The notes: generated from the letters alone by a model not told the origin. A stretch of DNA of 48,450 bases from Clostridia bacterium UC5.1-1D2 (GCA_001304855.1 BBZN01000031.1:1-48450); one strand, 5' to 3'; counted from the first letter of the stretch, positions 29,562-39,170 are shown. Made by a program: numbers and translations.

Positions 29562-29898
29562 TAGTTTTTGCAAAGTTCCGGTTAAAATGCTGCGCGCCTG
29601 CCGGGTGTTCCGGGCCTGAAGGTAAAAGCAGGGCGTTATTGGGGCGGAGGGGGGCTAAAAGGGGGTGAGGACTCTGCAAAAAAATGCCCCGGGCCAGGCG
29701 CAGACGGCGGCAATGAATGCTCAGACACGCCTTGAAGTTAAGTCCGGGGATAAAAAAGGAAAAAGCAGTTTGAGACATTCATACAGTAGCAGACGGTTTT
29801 ATCCATATTCATCGCATATATCTCCTTTATAATGGGTAGGATGTGCAGGTATATTTGAATTATTCATTTTAGCCCCGGCCTATAAAATACTTTTTTAG
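29562..29898. other. Gene-free divergent spacer
   Basis: About 340 bases between the pot promoter and the lactonase promoter. The short reading frames here have no ribosome-binding site or recognisable domain. A second TATAAT at 29828-29833 lacks a good -35. Nothing else supportable was seen. Confidence 0.5.
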
Positions 29899-29927
29899 TT
29901 AACAAATAAACAAAGTTATGGTATGAT
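29899..29927 (+). promoter_or_regulatory. Promoter of the lactonase gene
   Basis: TTAACA at 29899-29904, 17 bp spacer, TATGAT at 29922-29927, 45 bases before the ATG. Confidence 0.7.
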
Positions 29928-29972
29928 GGTTCTAGTTTAAAAATGGAGTAAAAAAGGGAGGTACGGACAGGC

Positions 29973-31031
29973 ATGAAAGGCAAATATATGGCATATGTAG
30001 GGTCTTATTCCTACACCGGAAAAGCGAAGGGAATTACCGTATTCGATGTGGATGTGGCAAAGGGGACCTTCAAAGAGCGATGCGAGATAGAGGTGGACAA
30101 CTCCTCCTATGTGATAGCCTCCAGCAACGGTAAAACCTTGTATTCCATAGCGGACGAGGGCGTGGTGTCTTTCAGGATTCTGGAGAACGGGAGTCTGGCA
30201 AGGCTGAATTCCGCTTCCATCCGGGGAATGAGGGGCTGCCATCTGTGTACGGACAAGGAGGACAAGTATGTTTTTGTATCCGGATACCATGACGGCAAGA
30301 CCACGGTGCTGAGCCTGAATCCTGACGGTTCGGTGGGTTCAATTGTGGACGGCGTGTTCAATAAGGGCTACGGCAGCGTGGCGGAGCGTAATTTCCGTCC
30401 CCATGTGACCTGCACCAGGAGAATGCCCGACGGACGGTTCGTGCTGTCTGTCGACAACGGAATTGACCAGGTGAAGATTTTCCGCTTTAATGAAAAGGAC
30501 AAAAAACTGATTCAGGTGGATGCCATCCGCTGCGAGCTGGAGTCCACTCCCAGGCATTTCCGGTACAGTTCAGACGGACGGTTCCTGTACCTGATGTACG
30601 AGCTGAGGAACCAGATTGATGTATTTACCTATGAGACAGGGGAAAAGGCGCCTGTGATCGAGAAGATTCAGACCATCCCCACCACATCCACCAGGAATCC
30701 GGGCAATCTGACGGCGGCCTGCGCCATGCGGCTGTCCCTGGATGAGAAATACCTCTACTGCTCCAACGCAGGCGAGAATACAATCAGTGTTTACAGCAGG
30801 GATGAGGAAAGCGGACTTTTGACCATGCTTTGCTGCCTGCCCATCAGCGGGGAGTATCCCAAGGATATAGGGGTGTTCCCGGACGGCAGGCATATTGCGT
30901 CTGTTAACCATGACAGCGGAACGCTCACCTTCTTTGAGGTGGATTATGAGAAGGGGCTTCTGGTGATGAGCGGACGGGAGATCGAGGTGACGGAGCCCAA
31001 CTGCTGCGCCATTGTGAAAATCGGCGGCTGA
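29973..31031 (+). CDS. Lactonase family protein (seven-bladed beta-propeller)
   Basis: Intact 352 aa protein of the 6-phosphogluconolactonase-like beta-propeller family (YbhE/Pgl type). Repeated blades are visible: YVGSYSYTGKAKGITVFDVD, YVIASSNGKTLYSIADEG, TPRHFRYSSDGRFLYLMYE, LSLDEKYLYCSNAGENTISV and DIGVFPDGRHIASVNHDSGT. No signal peptide, so cytoplasmic. It would hydrolyse a sugar lactone, possibly 6-phosphogluconolactone. GGGAGG lies 10 bases upstream of the ATG. It is followed 69 bases later by aroC. Confidence 0.82.
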   Translation: MKGKYMAYVGSYSYTGKAKGITVFDVDVAKGTFKERCEIEVDNSSYVIASSNGKTLYSIADEGVVSFRILENGSLARLNSASIRGMRGCHLCTDKEDKYVFVSGYHDGKTTVLSLNPDGSVGSIVDGVFNKGYGSVAERNFRPHVTCTRRMPDGRFVLSVDNGIDQVKIFRFNEKDKKLIQVDAIRCELESTPRHFRYSSDGRFLYLMYELRNQIDVFTYETGEKAPVIEKIQTIPTTSTRNPGNLTAACAMRLSLDEKYLYCSNAGENTISVYSRDEESGLLTMLCCLPISGEYPKDIGVFPDGRHIASVNHDSGTLTFFEVDYEKGLLVMSGREIEVTEPNCCAIVKIGG

Positions 31032-31100
31032 CGGATCTGCTTTTGAGCGGGCGCCGCTGCAGCGACAGGTTGGACAGGAAGGGAAAGGCAGGAAGGAAAT

Positions 31101-32231
31101 ATGGCAGGATCAACGTACGGCACCTTACTGAAGGTAATGACCTGGGGGGAATCCCATGGGAAGGGGATCGGCGTGGTAGTGGACGGCTGTCCCGCAGGAC
31201 TTCCCCTCTCAGAGTCCCATGTCCAGGAATATCTGGACAGGCGGAAGCCGGGGCAGAGCAAATTCACCACGGCCCGCAGCGAGGGGGACAGGGTGGAAAT
31301 TCTCTCGGGGGTCTTTGAGGGCAAAACTACAGGCGCGCCCATTGCCATGGAGGTGCGCAATATGGACCAGCGTTCCCATGATTACGGTAATATTATGGAT
31401 GTATACCGGCCGGGCCATGCGGATTACACATTTGATGAAAAATATGGTTTCAGGGACTACCGGGGCGGAGGCCGCTCCTCGGGCAGAGAGACTATCGGGA
31501 GGGTGGCGGCCGGAGCCGTCGCCTGCAGGCTTTTGAAAACCCTTGGAATATCCGTGGGCGCCTATACCCGGTCTGTGGGAGAGATAGAGATAGACTACGC
31601 TTCCTTCGATCCGGATGAAATATGGAGGAACCGCTTTTATATGCCCGATGCAGAAGCCGCAGCCAGGGCTGAGGCCTGTCTGGAGAAAAGGATGGCTGAA
31701 AAGGATTCCTGCGGAGGCGTGGTGGAATGCGTAATCCGCGGCCTGCCTGCAGGGGTGGGAGAGCCGGTGTTTGAGAAGCTGGATGCAGGTCTGGCAAAGG
31801 CGATGGTGTCCATCGGGGCGGTGAAGGGGTTTGAGATAGGTGACGGATTTGCCGCAGCCAGGGCCCGGGGGTCTGAAAATAACGACGGGTTCGCTCTCAC
31901 AGCCAGGGACCAGGAGGGAAATCCTCTTTTAAAAGAAAAGATAGTAAAGAAAACCAATCATTCAGGCGGAACGTTAGGAGGGATCAGCGACGGAAGCGAT
32001 CTTGTGCTGCGGGCGGCATTTAAGCCTACGCCCTCCATCGCGTCGCCCCAATCCACAGTCAGCCGTAAGGGCGGCGAGACGGAAATCTGCATTAAGGGAC
32101 GCCATGATCCCATTATTGTGCCCAGAGCCGTAGTGGTCGTGGAGGCTATGGCGGCGCTGACTGTGGCGGATTTGCTGCTTCTGTCCATGAGTTCCAGGCT
32201 GGACAGGATTCAAAGTTTTTTTGGAAGATAG
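31101..32231 (+). CDS. aroC: Chorismate synthase
   Basis: Intact 376 aa enzyme, last step of the shikimate pathway: EPSP to chorismate using reduced FMN. Signature segments are WGESHGKGIGVVVDGCPAG near the N-terminus, the RRKPGQSKFTTAR loop, YRPGHADYTFDEKYGFRDYR and GGRSSGRETIGRVAAGA, then GSENNDGF and HSGGTLGGISDG and FKPTPSI near the C-terminus. GGAAGGAAAT precedes the ATG. A terminator follows. Confidence 0.97.
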   Translation: MAGSTYGTLLKVMTWGESHGKGIGVVVDGCPAGLPLSESHVQEYLDRRKPGQSKFTTARSEGDRVEILSGVFEGKTTGAPIAMEVRNMDQRSHDYGNIMDVYRPGHADYTFDEKYGFRDYRGGGRSSGRETIGRVAAGAVACRLLKTLGISVGAYTRSVGEIEIDYASFDPDEIWRNRFYMPDAEAAARAEACLEKRMAEKDSCGGVVECVIRGLPAGVGEPVFEKLDAGLAKAMVSIGAVKGFEIGDGFAAARARGSENNDGFALTARDQEGNPLLKEKIVKKTNHSGGTLGGISDGSDLVLRAAFKPTPSIASPQSTVSRKGGETEICIKGRHDPIIVPRAVVVVEAMAALTVADLLLLSMSSRLDRIQSFFGR

Positions 32232-32260
32232 CAGGATTCAAATACAAGAGCAGTTTAAAA

Positions 32261-32308
32261 GAGAGAAAGGAAATTCCGGGATACGGTATGGGCCTTTCTC
32301 TTTTTTTG
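32261..32308 (+). terminator. Terminator after aroC
   Basis: A 10 bp stem built from AGAGAAAGG / CCTTTCTCT (arms 32262-32270 and 32293-32301), a 22-base loop and a run of T to 32307. Confidence 0.85.
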
Positions 32309-32487
32309 TCCTGAAATTGGCGGAAATGTTTCTAATGTTTGTACAGAAAAGAAAACAACATACCAATTGGTATGAAATACACATTAAAGGTATGATGAAT
32401 TTTTTGATAAAAAATGGAAAATAGGGGAAATATGACGATAATAGCCACTAAAAAGCCGATAAAATTAAAAAAAACGTGAAATATCTA
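32309..32487. other. AT-rich spacer before the GntR promoter
   Basis: The stretch is much more AT-rich than its surroundings and has no gene. I see no hairpin or repeat beyond short A-tracts. It may form curved DNA upstream of the promoter. Confidence 0.45.
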
Positions 32488-32516
32488 TTTACAAACATCA
32501 TATGTTATGCTAGTAT
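32488..32516 (+). promoter_or_regulatory. Promoter and overlapping palindrome of the GntR-ABC-transketolase operon
   Basis: TTTACA at 32488-32493, a 17 bp spacer and TAGTAT at 32511-32516. The palindrome AACATCATATGTT (32494-32506) fills the spacer, a position where a dimeric GntR repressor would exclude RNA polymerase. Confidence 0.65.
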
Positions 32517-32612
32517 AAGGACAGATGAAGTAAAAAAATAGACAAATTAGGTTCGTTGATAACAGTTAAAACAGTACAAAATTACTACAGACTGAGGAAG
32601 GAGGAGGATGGA

Positions 32613-33319
32613 ATGAGGAATGATATCAGAGAACTGCACAATATTGACGCCCTTCCCATGGCCACTGCGCAGAAGGTTAAAAACATGATTATTCAGAGGG
32701 AAATGAAACCGGGAGACAGACTTCCCACCGAGAAGGAGCTGGTGGATCTGTTTGGGGTCAGCCGTTCCACCCTCCGGGAGGCAATGAAGTTTCTGAGGGC
32801 GGAGAACGTGGTGGTTATCCGCCAGGGAAGCGGAACCTTTGTCAGCGCAGGGACGGGAATCGGGGACGACCCCCTGGGGCTGCATTTTACCAATCAGGAG
32901 CACTTGATTCAGAACCTTTTTGAAACCCGCATGCTGATTGAGCCTCAGATTGCCTGTCTGGCTGTGGAGCGGGCCACCCCTCAGGATATCAAGAATCTGG
33001 AACGTCTGGTGAAGGAGATGGATCAGATACAGGTTAACAGTACGGCCACCGCTGAGATGGATGTGCAGTTCCATACGGCAGTGGCGGAATGTACGCACAA
33101 TGACGTGCTCATCCGGGTAGTTCCCATTATCAATGAATCTATCAGGCGCAGCATGTGGAAACCCATGACGATCTGGAAAGCTTTAAGCGGGCCAAGAGAA
33201 GCCATGCGGGAATCTGCAGGGCGATTGCCCAGGGCAACTATGTGGAGGCCAAATTCCTGGCCGAGCGGCATGTGTGGGAGACATTAAATGATATAAAGGA
33301 AACGGAGGAAAGAAAATGA
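32613..33319 (+). CDS. FadR-subfamily GntR transcriptional regulator (one frameshift)
   Basis: Regulator of about 235 aa. The N-terminal winged helix shows MIIQREMKPGDRLPTEKELV and FGVSRSTLREAMKFLRAENV then GSGTFVS. The C-terminal FCD ligand domain has LFETRMLIEPQIACLAVERA and the metal/acid-site EMDVQFHTAVAECTHND. The frame breaks near 33165; restoring one base gives a normal ending (RAIAQGNYVEAKFLAERHVW) and a TGA at 33317-33319 that overlaps the next gene's ATG. AGGAGG lies 5 bases before the ATG at 32613. It should respond to the sugar or acid imported by the ABC transporter downstream. Confidence 0.9.
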
Positions 33320-34633
33320 AAAAGAGATTGTTGGCAAAGAAAACACTGGCTGTAACCATGGCGGCTTTTATGGCGGCAGGCAGTCTGGCGGGGTGCTCCT
33401 CAGGAGGAGGAACCACCGCGGCGGCCCCTGAAAGCGGCTCTGAGGCTGCAGAAGGCGGGGAAGCCGCGGCTGCGGGAGATGTGACAATCAAGTTCCGCTA
33501 CTGGGCGGACAATACGGACTATTCTCAGCTGATGCAGGATATCATTAAAAAATTTAATGAGGAGAACAATAAAGGCATTACTGTGGTGGGCGAGGAGAGC
33601 CCCTGGGACGGCGGCGCGTATTCGGAGAATCTGTTTAATGCAAGATGGGCGGCGGAGACATCGACTGTGCAACCTGGAAACTGACCTCCACCCCTCTGTT
33701 TGTCAACAACGACCTGCTGGCGGATTTGACCCCCATGATTGACGGATGGGATAAAAAGGACGACATCGACGAAAACATTTACGATATTATGCGGGAGGCC
33801 GGCGGTTCTGACAATATCTACGTTATGCCCTGGAACATCCAGGTGCTGTATGTATATTACAGACCCTCTGTTTTCCAGGCCGCAGGGGTTGAGGTTCCAA
33901 AAACCTATGAAGAATTCCTCACGGCTATCGAGAAGTGCACCATGGATACCGACGGCGACGGCAAGACGGATGTGTACGGCTTCGGTATGAGAGGGGCCAA
34001 GGGCGGACAGGAGCCCTGGGGCAGCTTTATCTACGGACGGGGCGGCAGCTTCGAGGACATGACCACGCCTGAGTCCGTTCAGGGTATGCAGGACTTCATC
34101 GACATCTACAACAAGGGATATGTGCCGCCTACGGCAACCAGCGACGGCTTCAGCGAGATAATCGCCAATTTCCAGTCGGGCCTTACAGCTATGACGATTC
34201 ACCACACAGGCTCCTCCGCCGATATGGAAAAGCTTTTCGGGGACGACGTATCTGCATTTCCTTTCCCGGCGGGAGACGGGCAGTGGACTTCCATGGGGGA
34301 CACGGAGACGGTTATATTTGAGTCCTGCAAAAACAAGGAAGCGGCGTTTGAGTGGGTATCCTATCTGGCGGCAGGCGAGGGCCAGAGGATGTGGTGCGAG
34401 GGCACAGGCAATGTTCCCGTAAGCAAGACCGTTCAGGCTACCGATTTTTTCCAGAGCAACCGCTTTATGAAGGCTTCCATCGACGGACAGGGCTATGCGG
34501 GTATTCTTCCTATTCTGGATACCACAACGGAGTGGATTTCCACCCTTTGGCCTAACACCGTAGCCAGGCGCTTACAGGCAGCATCACCGCAGAGCAGTGT
34601 ATGCAGACCTTACAGGACGGCCTTTACCAGTAA
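33316..34633 (+). CDS. Extracellular solute-binding protein family 1 (sugar ABC transporter), two frameshifts
   Basis: Binding lipoprotein, about 440 aa. Signal peptide with lipobox SLAGCSS, then an Ala/Gly/Glu-rich linker of about 25 residues. The mature part has the family-1 pattern: VTIKFRYWADNTDYSQLMQD, MPWNIQVLYVYYRPSVFQAA, DTDGDGKTDVYGFGMRGAKG, GLTAMTIHHTGSS, ACEGTGNVPVS-like CEGTGNVPVS. One A is missing near 33646 and one G near 34563; repaired, it ends at TAA 34631-34633. The ATGA overlap with gntR shows coupling. Together with the two permeases it forms a CUT1-type importer lacking its own ATPase, as is usual for CUT1 systems using a shared MsmK-type ATPase. Confidence 0.9.
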
Positions 34634-34657
34634 CTGGATATGCGCAATTTTATAGTT

Positions 34658-34680
34658 GGGGCTGCTTTCTCAGCAGCCCC
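34658..34680 (+). terminator. Intra-operon hairpin after the binding-protein gene
   Basis: A 9 bp perfect stem GGGGCTGCT / AGCAGCCCC with a 5-base loop and no T-run. Such hairpins after a binding-protein gene commonly stabilise its mRNA so it is made in excess over the permeases. Confidence 0.55.
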
Positions 34681-34706
34681 ACAGAAATGAAAGGGGGAAT
34701 TTACAG

Positions 34707-35579
34707 ATGGTAAAGAAACGGAGCGTGTGGCCGTATCTGCTGGTGGCTCCGGCAGTCCTCATTATCCTGTGCGTTGTATTTATTCCGGTTATCAACGCTG
34801 TCATAATGAGTTTTCAAAATTATGACCTGCGCAGGCCCAAAGAAATTGCTTTTAACGGAGTTGCCAATTACATTGCCGCATTCTCGGATAAATTGTTCTG
34901 GGATGCGCTCTGGAGAACCATTCTCTGGGTAGGCTTCGGCGTAGGCTTCCAGTTCCTCTTTGGATTTATTCTGGCCCTGCTCCTGAACCAGAAGTTTCCC
35001 GGAAGGGGCGTCATCAGGGCCGTCAGCATGATTCCCTGGGTAACGCCCGGCGTTTTAATCGGTCTTATGTGGCGCTGGATTTATGACGGAAACTTTGGCG
35101 TATTGAATGATATGCTGTTAAAAATTCACGCAGTTACGGAAAAGATACCATTTTTATCCCAGGTATCCACCGCATTTCCCAGTGTTATAGTGACGATTAT
35201 CTGGCAGGGTATTCCTTTTTTCGCTCTCATGCTTTTGGCGGCCCTTCAGGGGGTGTCCACGGAGATGTACGAGGCGGCGGATATCGACGGCGCCACTCCG
35301 TGGCAGAAGCTGATTTACGTGACCATTCCATCCATCAAGAACACCATATTTGTAACTGCGCTGCTCCGGGTTATCTGGGTGGCCAACTCCGTGGACGTCA
35401 TCTTTAATATGACGGAAGGCGGGCCCGCTTATTCCACCCAGACACTCAGCGTTTATGTATTTAATAAGGGAAACGCCCTGAATCTGGGGTATGCATCTGC
35501 GATGGCGCTGATTTTGGCAGCGCTCCTTCTGGTGGCGTCCATTCCGTACCTGAAAATGAACTTTAGAGGGGAGGCATAA
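34707..35579 (+). CDS. CUT1 sugar ABC permease, first subunit
   Basis: Intact 290 aa membrane permease (MalF/UgpA type) with six predicted helices. First helix WPYLLVAPAVLIILCVVFIP; substrate-pathway helices around GFGVGFQFLFGFILALLLNQ and MIPWVTPGVLIGLMWRWIY; EAA loop YEAADIDGATPWQKLIYVTI. The ATG at 34707 with AAAGGGGG upstream is used; codons reading further upstream overlap the hairpin. It is followed 2 bases later by its partner permease. Confidence 0.92.
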   Translation: MVKKRSVWPYLLVAPAVLIILCVVFIPVINAVIMSFQNYDLRRPKEIAFNGVANYIAAFSDKLFWDALWRTILWVGFGVGFQFLFGFILALLLNQKFPGRGVIRAVSMIPWVTPGVLIGLMWRWIYDGNFGVLNDMLLKIHAVTEKIPFLSQVSTAFPSVIVTIIWQGIPFFALMLLAALQGVSTEMYEAADIDGATPWQKLIYVTIPSIKNTIFVTALLRVIWVANSVDVIFNMTEGGPAYSTQTLSVYVFNKGNALNLGYASAMALILAALLLVASIPYLKMNFRGEA

Positions 35580-35581
35580 AA

Positions 35582-36416
35582 ATGAAGAAGCAATCGGGTT
35601 TCAAACGTTTCCTCTGCTTATACCTGCCGCTGGTTCTTTTGCTGCTGTTTATCCTGTTCCCGTTTTACTGGACCTTTATCACGTCTGTAAAACCGGAGGA
35701 TGAGCTTTACGGCATGGTCGTTACATACTGGCCCAAGGCAATTACCTTTGAATCCTACAAAAAGCTTTTTACTACAACGGTGGATTTCCTGTCCGCCATG
35801 AAGAACAGCTTTATTGTGGCAAGCCTGACTACAGCTGTATCCCTGACTGCGTCCACACTGGCGGCTTATGCATTTTCCAGATACCAGTTTCCAGGAAGAA
35901 AGGCGCTTATGTGTACCTTCCTCTGCAACAATATGTTCCCAACGGTTTTGCTGCTGATTCCTCTGTACTCAATCATGCGCAGGCTGGGACTTCTCTACAC
36001 GCCGGCAGCCCTTGTATTGTCCTATACCACCTTTACTATTCCCTTTTCCGTGTGGCTCCTTTTAGGCTTCTTAAACGACCTGCCCATGTCGCTGGAGGAA
36101 GCGGCCCTGGTAGACGGCTGTAACAGGCGTCGGCCTTTGTGCGGATTATTCTGCCAATCCTTGGCCCCTGCCTGGTTGCCACCGGCGTATATATTTTTAT
36201 GACATCCTGGAATGAATATACATTTGCAGTTATGTTTACCAACACGGAAACCAGAACCATTCCCGTGGCGTTAAAGAGCCTTATCGGCCAGCTGGGCGTA
36301 CAGTGGGATCTGCTGACGGCAGGAGGAATCATTACGATCATACCGGTGTGTATTATGTTCTTTTTTGCTCAGAAGCGTTTGGTTGAAGGACTTACGGCAG
36401 GAGCGTCAAGGGTTAG
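35582..36416 (+). CDS. CUT1 sugar ABC permease, second subunit (two frameshifts)
   Basis: MalG/UgpE-type permease, about 279 aa. First helix YLPLVLLLLFILFPFYWTFI; middle helices SLTTAVSLTASTLAAYAFSR and LMCTFLCNNMFPTVLLLIPL; EAA loop SLEEAALVDGCNRR then AFVRIILPI. The C-terminal part reads TSWNEYTFAVMFTNTETRTI and ends FFFAQKRLVEGLTAGAVKG in the family's usual way. One base is missing near 36128 and one near 36405; repaired, the stop is TAG at 36414-36416. Confidence 0.9.
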
Positions 36417-36426
36417 CAGGAAATAT

Positions 36427-36504
36427 GCACCAAGGGGCCAAAGACGGCCGCTGAGTGCGGATGACATGTATCGCACCAGGGGGCCAAAGACAGCCGCTGA
36501 GTGC
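36427..36504 (+). repeat. Two tandem 32 bp hairpin repeats
   Basis: Copies at 36427-36458 and 36473-36504 differ at two positions and are 46 bases apart. Each can fold on itself (GCAC...GTGC at the ends, GGCC/GGCC inside). They fill the gap between the permease and transketolase genes. Confidence 0.8.
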
Positions 36505-36527
36505 TCATAACGAGGAGGAAAACAATT

Positions 36528-37328
36528 ATGCAGTATGACAAGAAAGCAAGAGAATTGCGGGCAGAAGTGCTGAAGATGTTATTTGCCTGCCAGTCGGGAC
36601 ATCCGGGAGGGTCTTTGTCCTGTATGGAAATGCTGATGGCCCTTTACTATGAGGTGATGAAGACAGACCCAAAGAATCCCGGGGATCCCAACAGGGACCG
36701 GCTGGTTCTGAGCAAGGGCCACGCCTGCCCTTCGGTCTATGCGATTTTAGCCGACCTGGGGTATTTTCCTAAGGAGGATCTGGCGGGACTCCGCCAGATA
36801 AACAGCCACCTTCAGGGACATCCTGACTGCACCAAGACCCCTGGAATTGATATGAATACAGGCTCTCTGGGACAGGGCGCGTCTCTTGCTTTAGGCATTG
36901 CCATGGCCGGAAAGTACCAGAAGGCCGGGTATAAGGTGTATGCGGTTCTGGGGGACGGAGAATGCCAGGAGGGCATCGTGTGGGAGGCGGCTATGGCGGC
37001 GGCCCACTACAAGCTGGATAACCTGACCTTTATGCTGGATTACAACAAGCTCCAGATCGACGGCTCCAACGATGAAGTCATGAGTCTGGGAAATATTGTT
37101 AAAAAGTTTGATGCATTTGGATTTGAATGCTTTGAAACAGACGGTCATGATATTGACGCCATTGTGGAGGCCCTCAGAGCGCCGGTATGGGGAAAACCTA
37201 AATTTATCTGCTGCAATACCATTAAGGGCAAGGGGGTTTCCTTTATGGAGAACCAGTCGGGATGGCATGGAAGACCGATGACCGCAGATGAATTTGCCCA
37301 GGCGATGAAAGAGCAGGAGGTGGAATAA
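36528..37328 (+). CDS. Transketolase, N-terminal subunit
   Basis: Intact 266 aa subunit of a two-gene transketolase carrying the thiamine-diphosphate domain. Landmarks: CQSGHPGGSLSCMEMLMALY, RDRLVLSKGHACPSVYAIL, GSLGQGASLALGIAMAGK, and the TPP/Mg motif GDGECQEG...LDYNK. Ends with WHGRPMTADEF. It moves two-carbon units between sugar phosphates in the pentose phosphate pathway, or acts on a related ketose. CGAGGAGG precedes the ATG at 36528. The C-terminal subunit follows directly after the stop. Confidence 0.93.
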   Translation: MQYDKKARELRAEVLKMLFACQSGHPGGSLSCMEMLMALYYEVMKTDPKNPGDPNRDRLVLSKGHACPSVYAILADLGYFPKEDLAGLRQINSHLQGHPDCTKTPGIDMNTGSLGQGASLALGIAMAGKYQKAGYKVYAVLGDGECQEGIVWEAAMAAAHYKLDNLTFMLDYNKLQIDGSNDEVMSLGNIVKKFDAFGFECFETDGHDIDAIVEALRAPVWGKPKFICCNTIKGKGVSFMENQSGWHGRPMTADEFAQAMKEQEVE

Positions 37329-38251
37329 ATGGGAAAGTCACTGAGAGTAGCATACGGAGAGTCGCTGGTTAAATTAGGCGCACAGAATGATAAAGTGGTG
37401 GTTTTTGATGCGGATTTGGCGCACGCTACCCAGACCTGCATGTTTATGGAGAAATATCCGGATCGCTTCTTTAATATGGGAATTGCAGAGGGGAACATGA
37501 TGTGTGCAGCCGCAGCTTCGCCAGCACAGGGTATATTCCTTTTGTAAGCACCTTCGCCCTGTTCGGAGCAGGCCGGGCGTATGAGCAGATCCGCAACTCC
37601 GTCTGCTACACCAACGCCAATGTAAAGTTCGGCTTTTCACATTCCGGCCTGTCCGTAGGGGAGGACGGAGGAAGCCACCAGTCCATAGAGGATATTGCCC
37701 TCATGAGAGAAATGCCGAATATGACCATCTTAGTTCCCTGCGATCCGGCTGAGACAGAGAAAGCGGTTATGGCGGCAGCGGAAATTAAGGGGCCTGTTTA
37801 CATACGTGTTGCAAGACCTGTATGCGATGATATCACCGGAGCGGACACCCCGTTTATCCCGGGAAAGGCAAACGTGATGAGAGAGGGGAGCGACGTGTGC
37901 ATCATCTCCTGCGGGCTGACCATCCCTAAGGCTCTGGAGGCGGCCAAAATGCTGGAGAAGGAGGGCGTCAGCGCGGCGGTTGTCAATATGCATACGATTA
38001 AGCCTGTTGACAGGGATATCATCCTTAAGATGAACGGGACCTGCAAGGGAATTGTGACCATCGAGGAGCATTCTGTTATAGGCGGCCTTGGGTCTGCCGT
38101 TGCGGAGGTGCTGGCGGGGCACGACGGTGCAAAGTTTGCGATGGTGGGCATTCAGGATAAATTCGGCAAGTCCGGCAAACCGGATGAATTGTTTGAGGCT
38201 TACGGCCTGACCGCGTCCAATGTAGCGGCGAAGTGCAGAGAGATGCTGTAA
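37329..38251 (+). CDS. Transketolase, C-terminal subunit (one frameshift)
   Basis: Second subunit, about 308 aa, holding the pyrimidine-binding and C-terminal domains. The catalytic Glu is in FNMGIAEGNMM. Then come FASTGYIPFVSTFALFGAGR, FSHSGLSVGEDGGSHQSIED and VIGGLGSAVAEVL. One G is missing near 37518 (GCA GGC TTC expected). The ATG at 37329 follows the upstream TAA immediately. Split transketolases inside an ABC sugar operon suggest they serve the imported sugar's pathway rather than the general pentose cycle. Confidence 0.92.
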
Positions 38252-38271
38252 TTGCTTTTGAGGGGGGCGGC

Positions 38272-38300
38272 GCCTTCCGGGTGGTTTCTGGCCGGAAGGC
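38272..38300 (+). terminator. GC-rich hairpin after the transketolase genes
   Basis: A 9 bp stem GCCTTCCGG / CCGGAAGGC with an 11-base loop, 20 bases after the stop. No T-run follows, so termination is uncertain. Confidence 0.4.
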
Positions 38301-38321
38301 CGGGCGCATTCCCCATCACAA

Positions 38322-38482
38322 TGGACGCTGGGAATCTCTTTGCGCCTGGTTTTGCGAGATGATTTTTCGTCATCTGCGCACACATTTATGAGGCGTACGA
38401 GGCGCGTACGTTCCTTAAATTTCTGTGCGGCCGGCGGAAAATCAGCCCCAAAGGCAGGTGCAGGAGAGATTCCCAGGGTACA
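38322..38482 (+). repeat. Palindromic intergenic element, copy B
   Basis: A 161 bp element with imperfect terminal inverted repeats (left TGGACGCTGGGAATCTCTT, right as TGTACCCTGGGAATCTCTC on the other strand) and pairing inner arms (ACACATTTATGAGG against CCTTAAATTTCTGTG). It matches copies A and C over nearly its full length apart from the centre. It lies between the transketolase and cupin genes. Confidence 0.82.
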
Positions 38483-38508
38483 TCACAATATAAGGGAGGA
38501 AATTGGAA

Positions 38509-38904
38509 ATGACAATTGCCAACTATGAGTTTTCCGGCGAGGGTATGCAGAGAGTGTTTGAGAATGAGAAGTGGACCGTAGGCATCAAAAACTGGAAGCC
38601 TGCCAATGATGTTGCAGGAATCGACTGTCTGGAGCGGCACAACAAGACGGATGAGCTGTTTGTGCTGGTGGAAGGGGCCTGCACATTGGTATATGCCAAC
38701 GAGACTGAGAAGGGACTGGAGTTTGGGGCTGTGAAGATGGAGCCTAAAAAAGTTTATAACATTCCCGCAACTCTCTGGCACAATACCATCACCAGGAAGG
38801 ATACAAAGATGATTCTGATAGAGGATTCTTCCACATCCATGGAGAACAGCGATATATTGAATCTGGAGGCCGGACAGATTGAGATCGTGAGAAGCCTGGC
38901 TTAA
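38509..38904 (+). CDS. Small cupin-domain protein
   Basis: Intact 131 aa single-domain cupin. The first cupin motif reads RHNKTDELFVLVEGACTLVY, where a Gly-x5-His-x-His pattern is partly kept. The second is KKVYNIPATLWHNTITRKDT with a His ligand. There is no DNA-binding domain and no signal peptide, so it may be an isomerase/epimerase-like enzyme or a sugar-phosphate binding protein. GGGAGG is 9 bases upstream of ATG 38509. Only the repeat element separates it from the transketolase operon, so it may belong to the same pathway. Confidence 0.75.
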   Translation: MTIANYEFSGEGMQRVFENEKWTVGIKNWKPANDVAGIDCLERHNKTDELFVLVEGACTLVYANETEKGLEFGAVKMEPKKVYNIPATLWHNTITRKDTKMILIEDSSTSMENSDILNLEAGQIEIVRSLA

Positions 38905-39132
38905 GCAGGCGCCGGATCAGTTTGGAGCAAAGGATGATAAGGTGGCTGCCATTGAGAAGCATCCGGCGGATTATAAGCTTCAGGTGGAGAACCGGGCAGA
39001 GATGAATTGCGGGGCTATGGACGCCATGGATACAGCAGATTCGGGAAATGCCTTATATGGGGAGAGGGGGCCCGGGACTTCCGTCAGAAGAATTTTATCC
39101 GGCAGGAGAGAAGCGCGCGGATATAAAACATT

Positions 39133-39164
39133 AGCTGGCGTCGGTGGGATGCCAGCTTGTTTTA
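39133..39164 (+). terminator. Terminator after the cupin gene
   Basis: A 7 bp perfect stem AGCTGGC / GCCAGCT with an 11-base loop, then TGTTTTATT. No supportable gene lies between the cupin stop and this hairpin. Confidence 0.6.
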
Positions 39165-39170
39165 TTGAAG

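Noticed and set aside
29506..29778. 90-codon minus-strand frame upstream of the pot operon
   Set aside because: It overlaps the consensus pot promoter and has no start signal or domain.
36427..36504. Possible CRISPR remnant at the tandem 32 bp repeats
   Set aside because: There are only two units, a 14-base spacer, no cas genes, and the units are self-complementary throughout.
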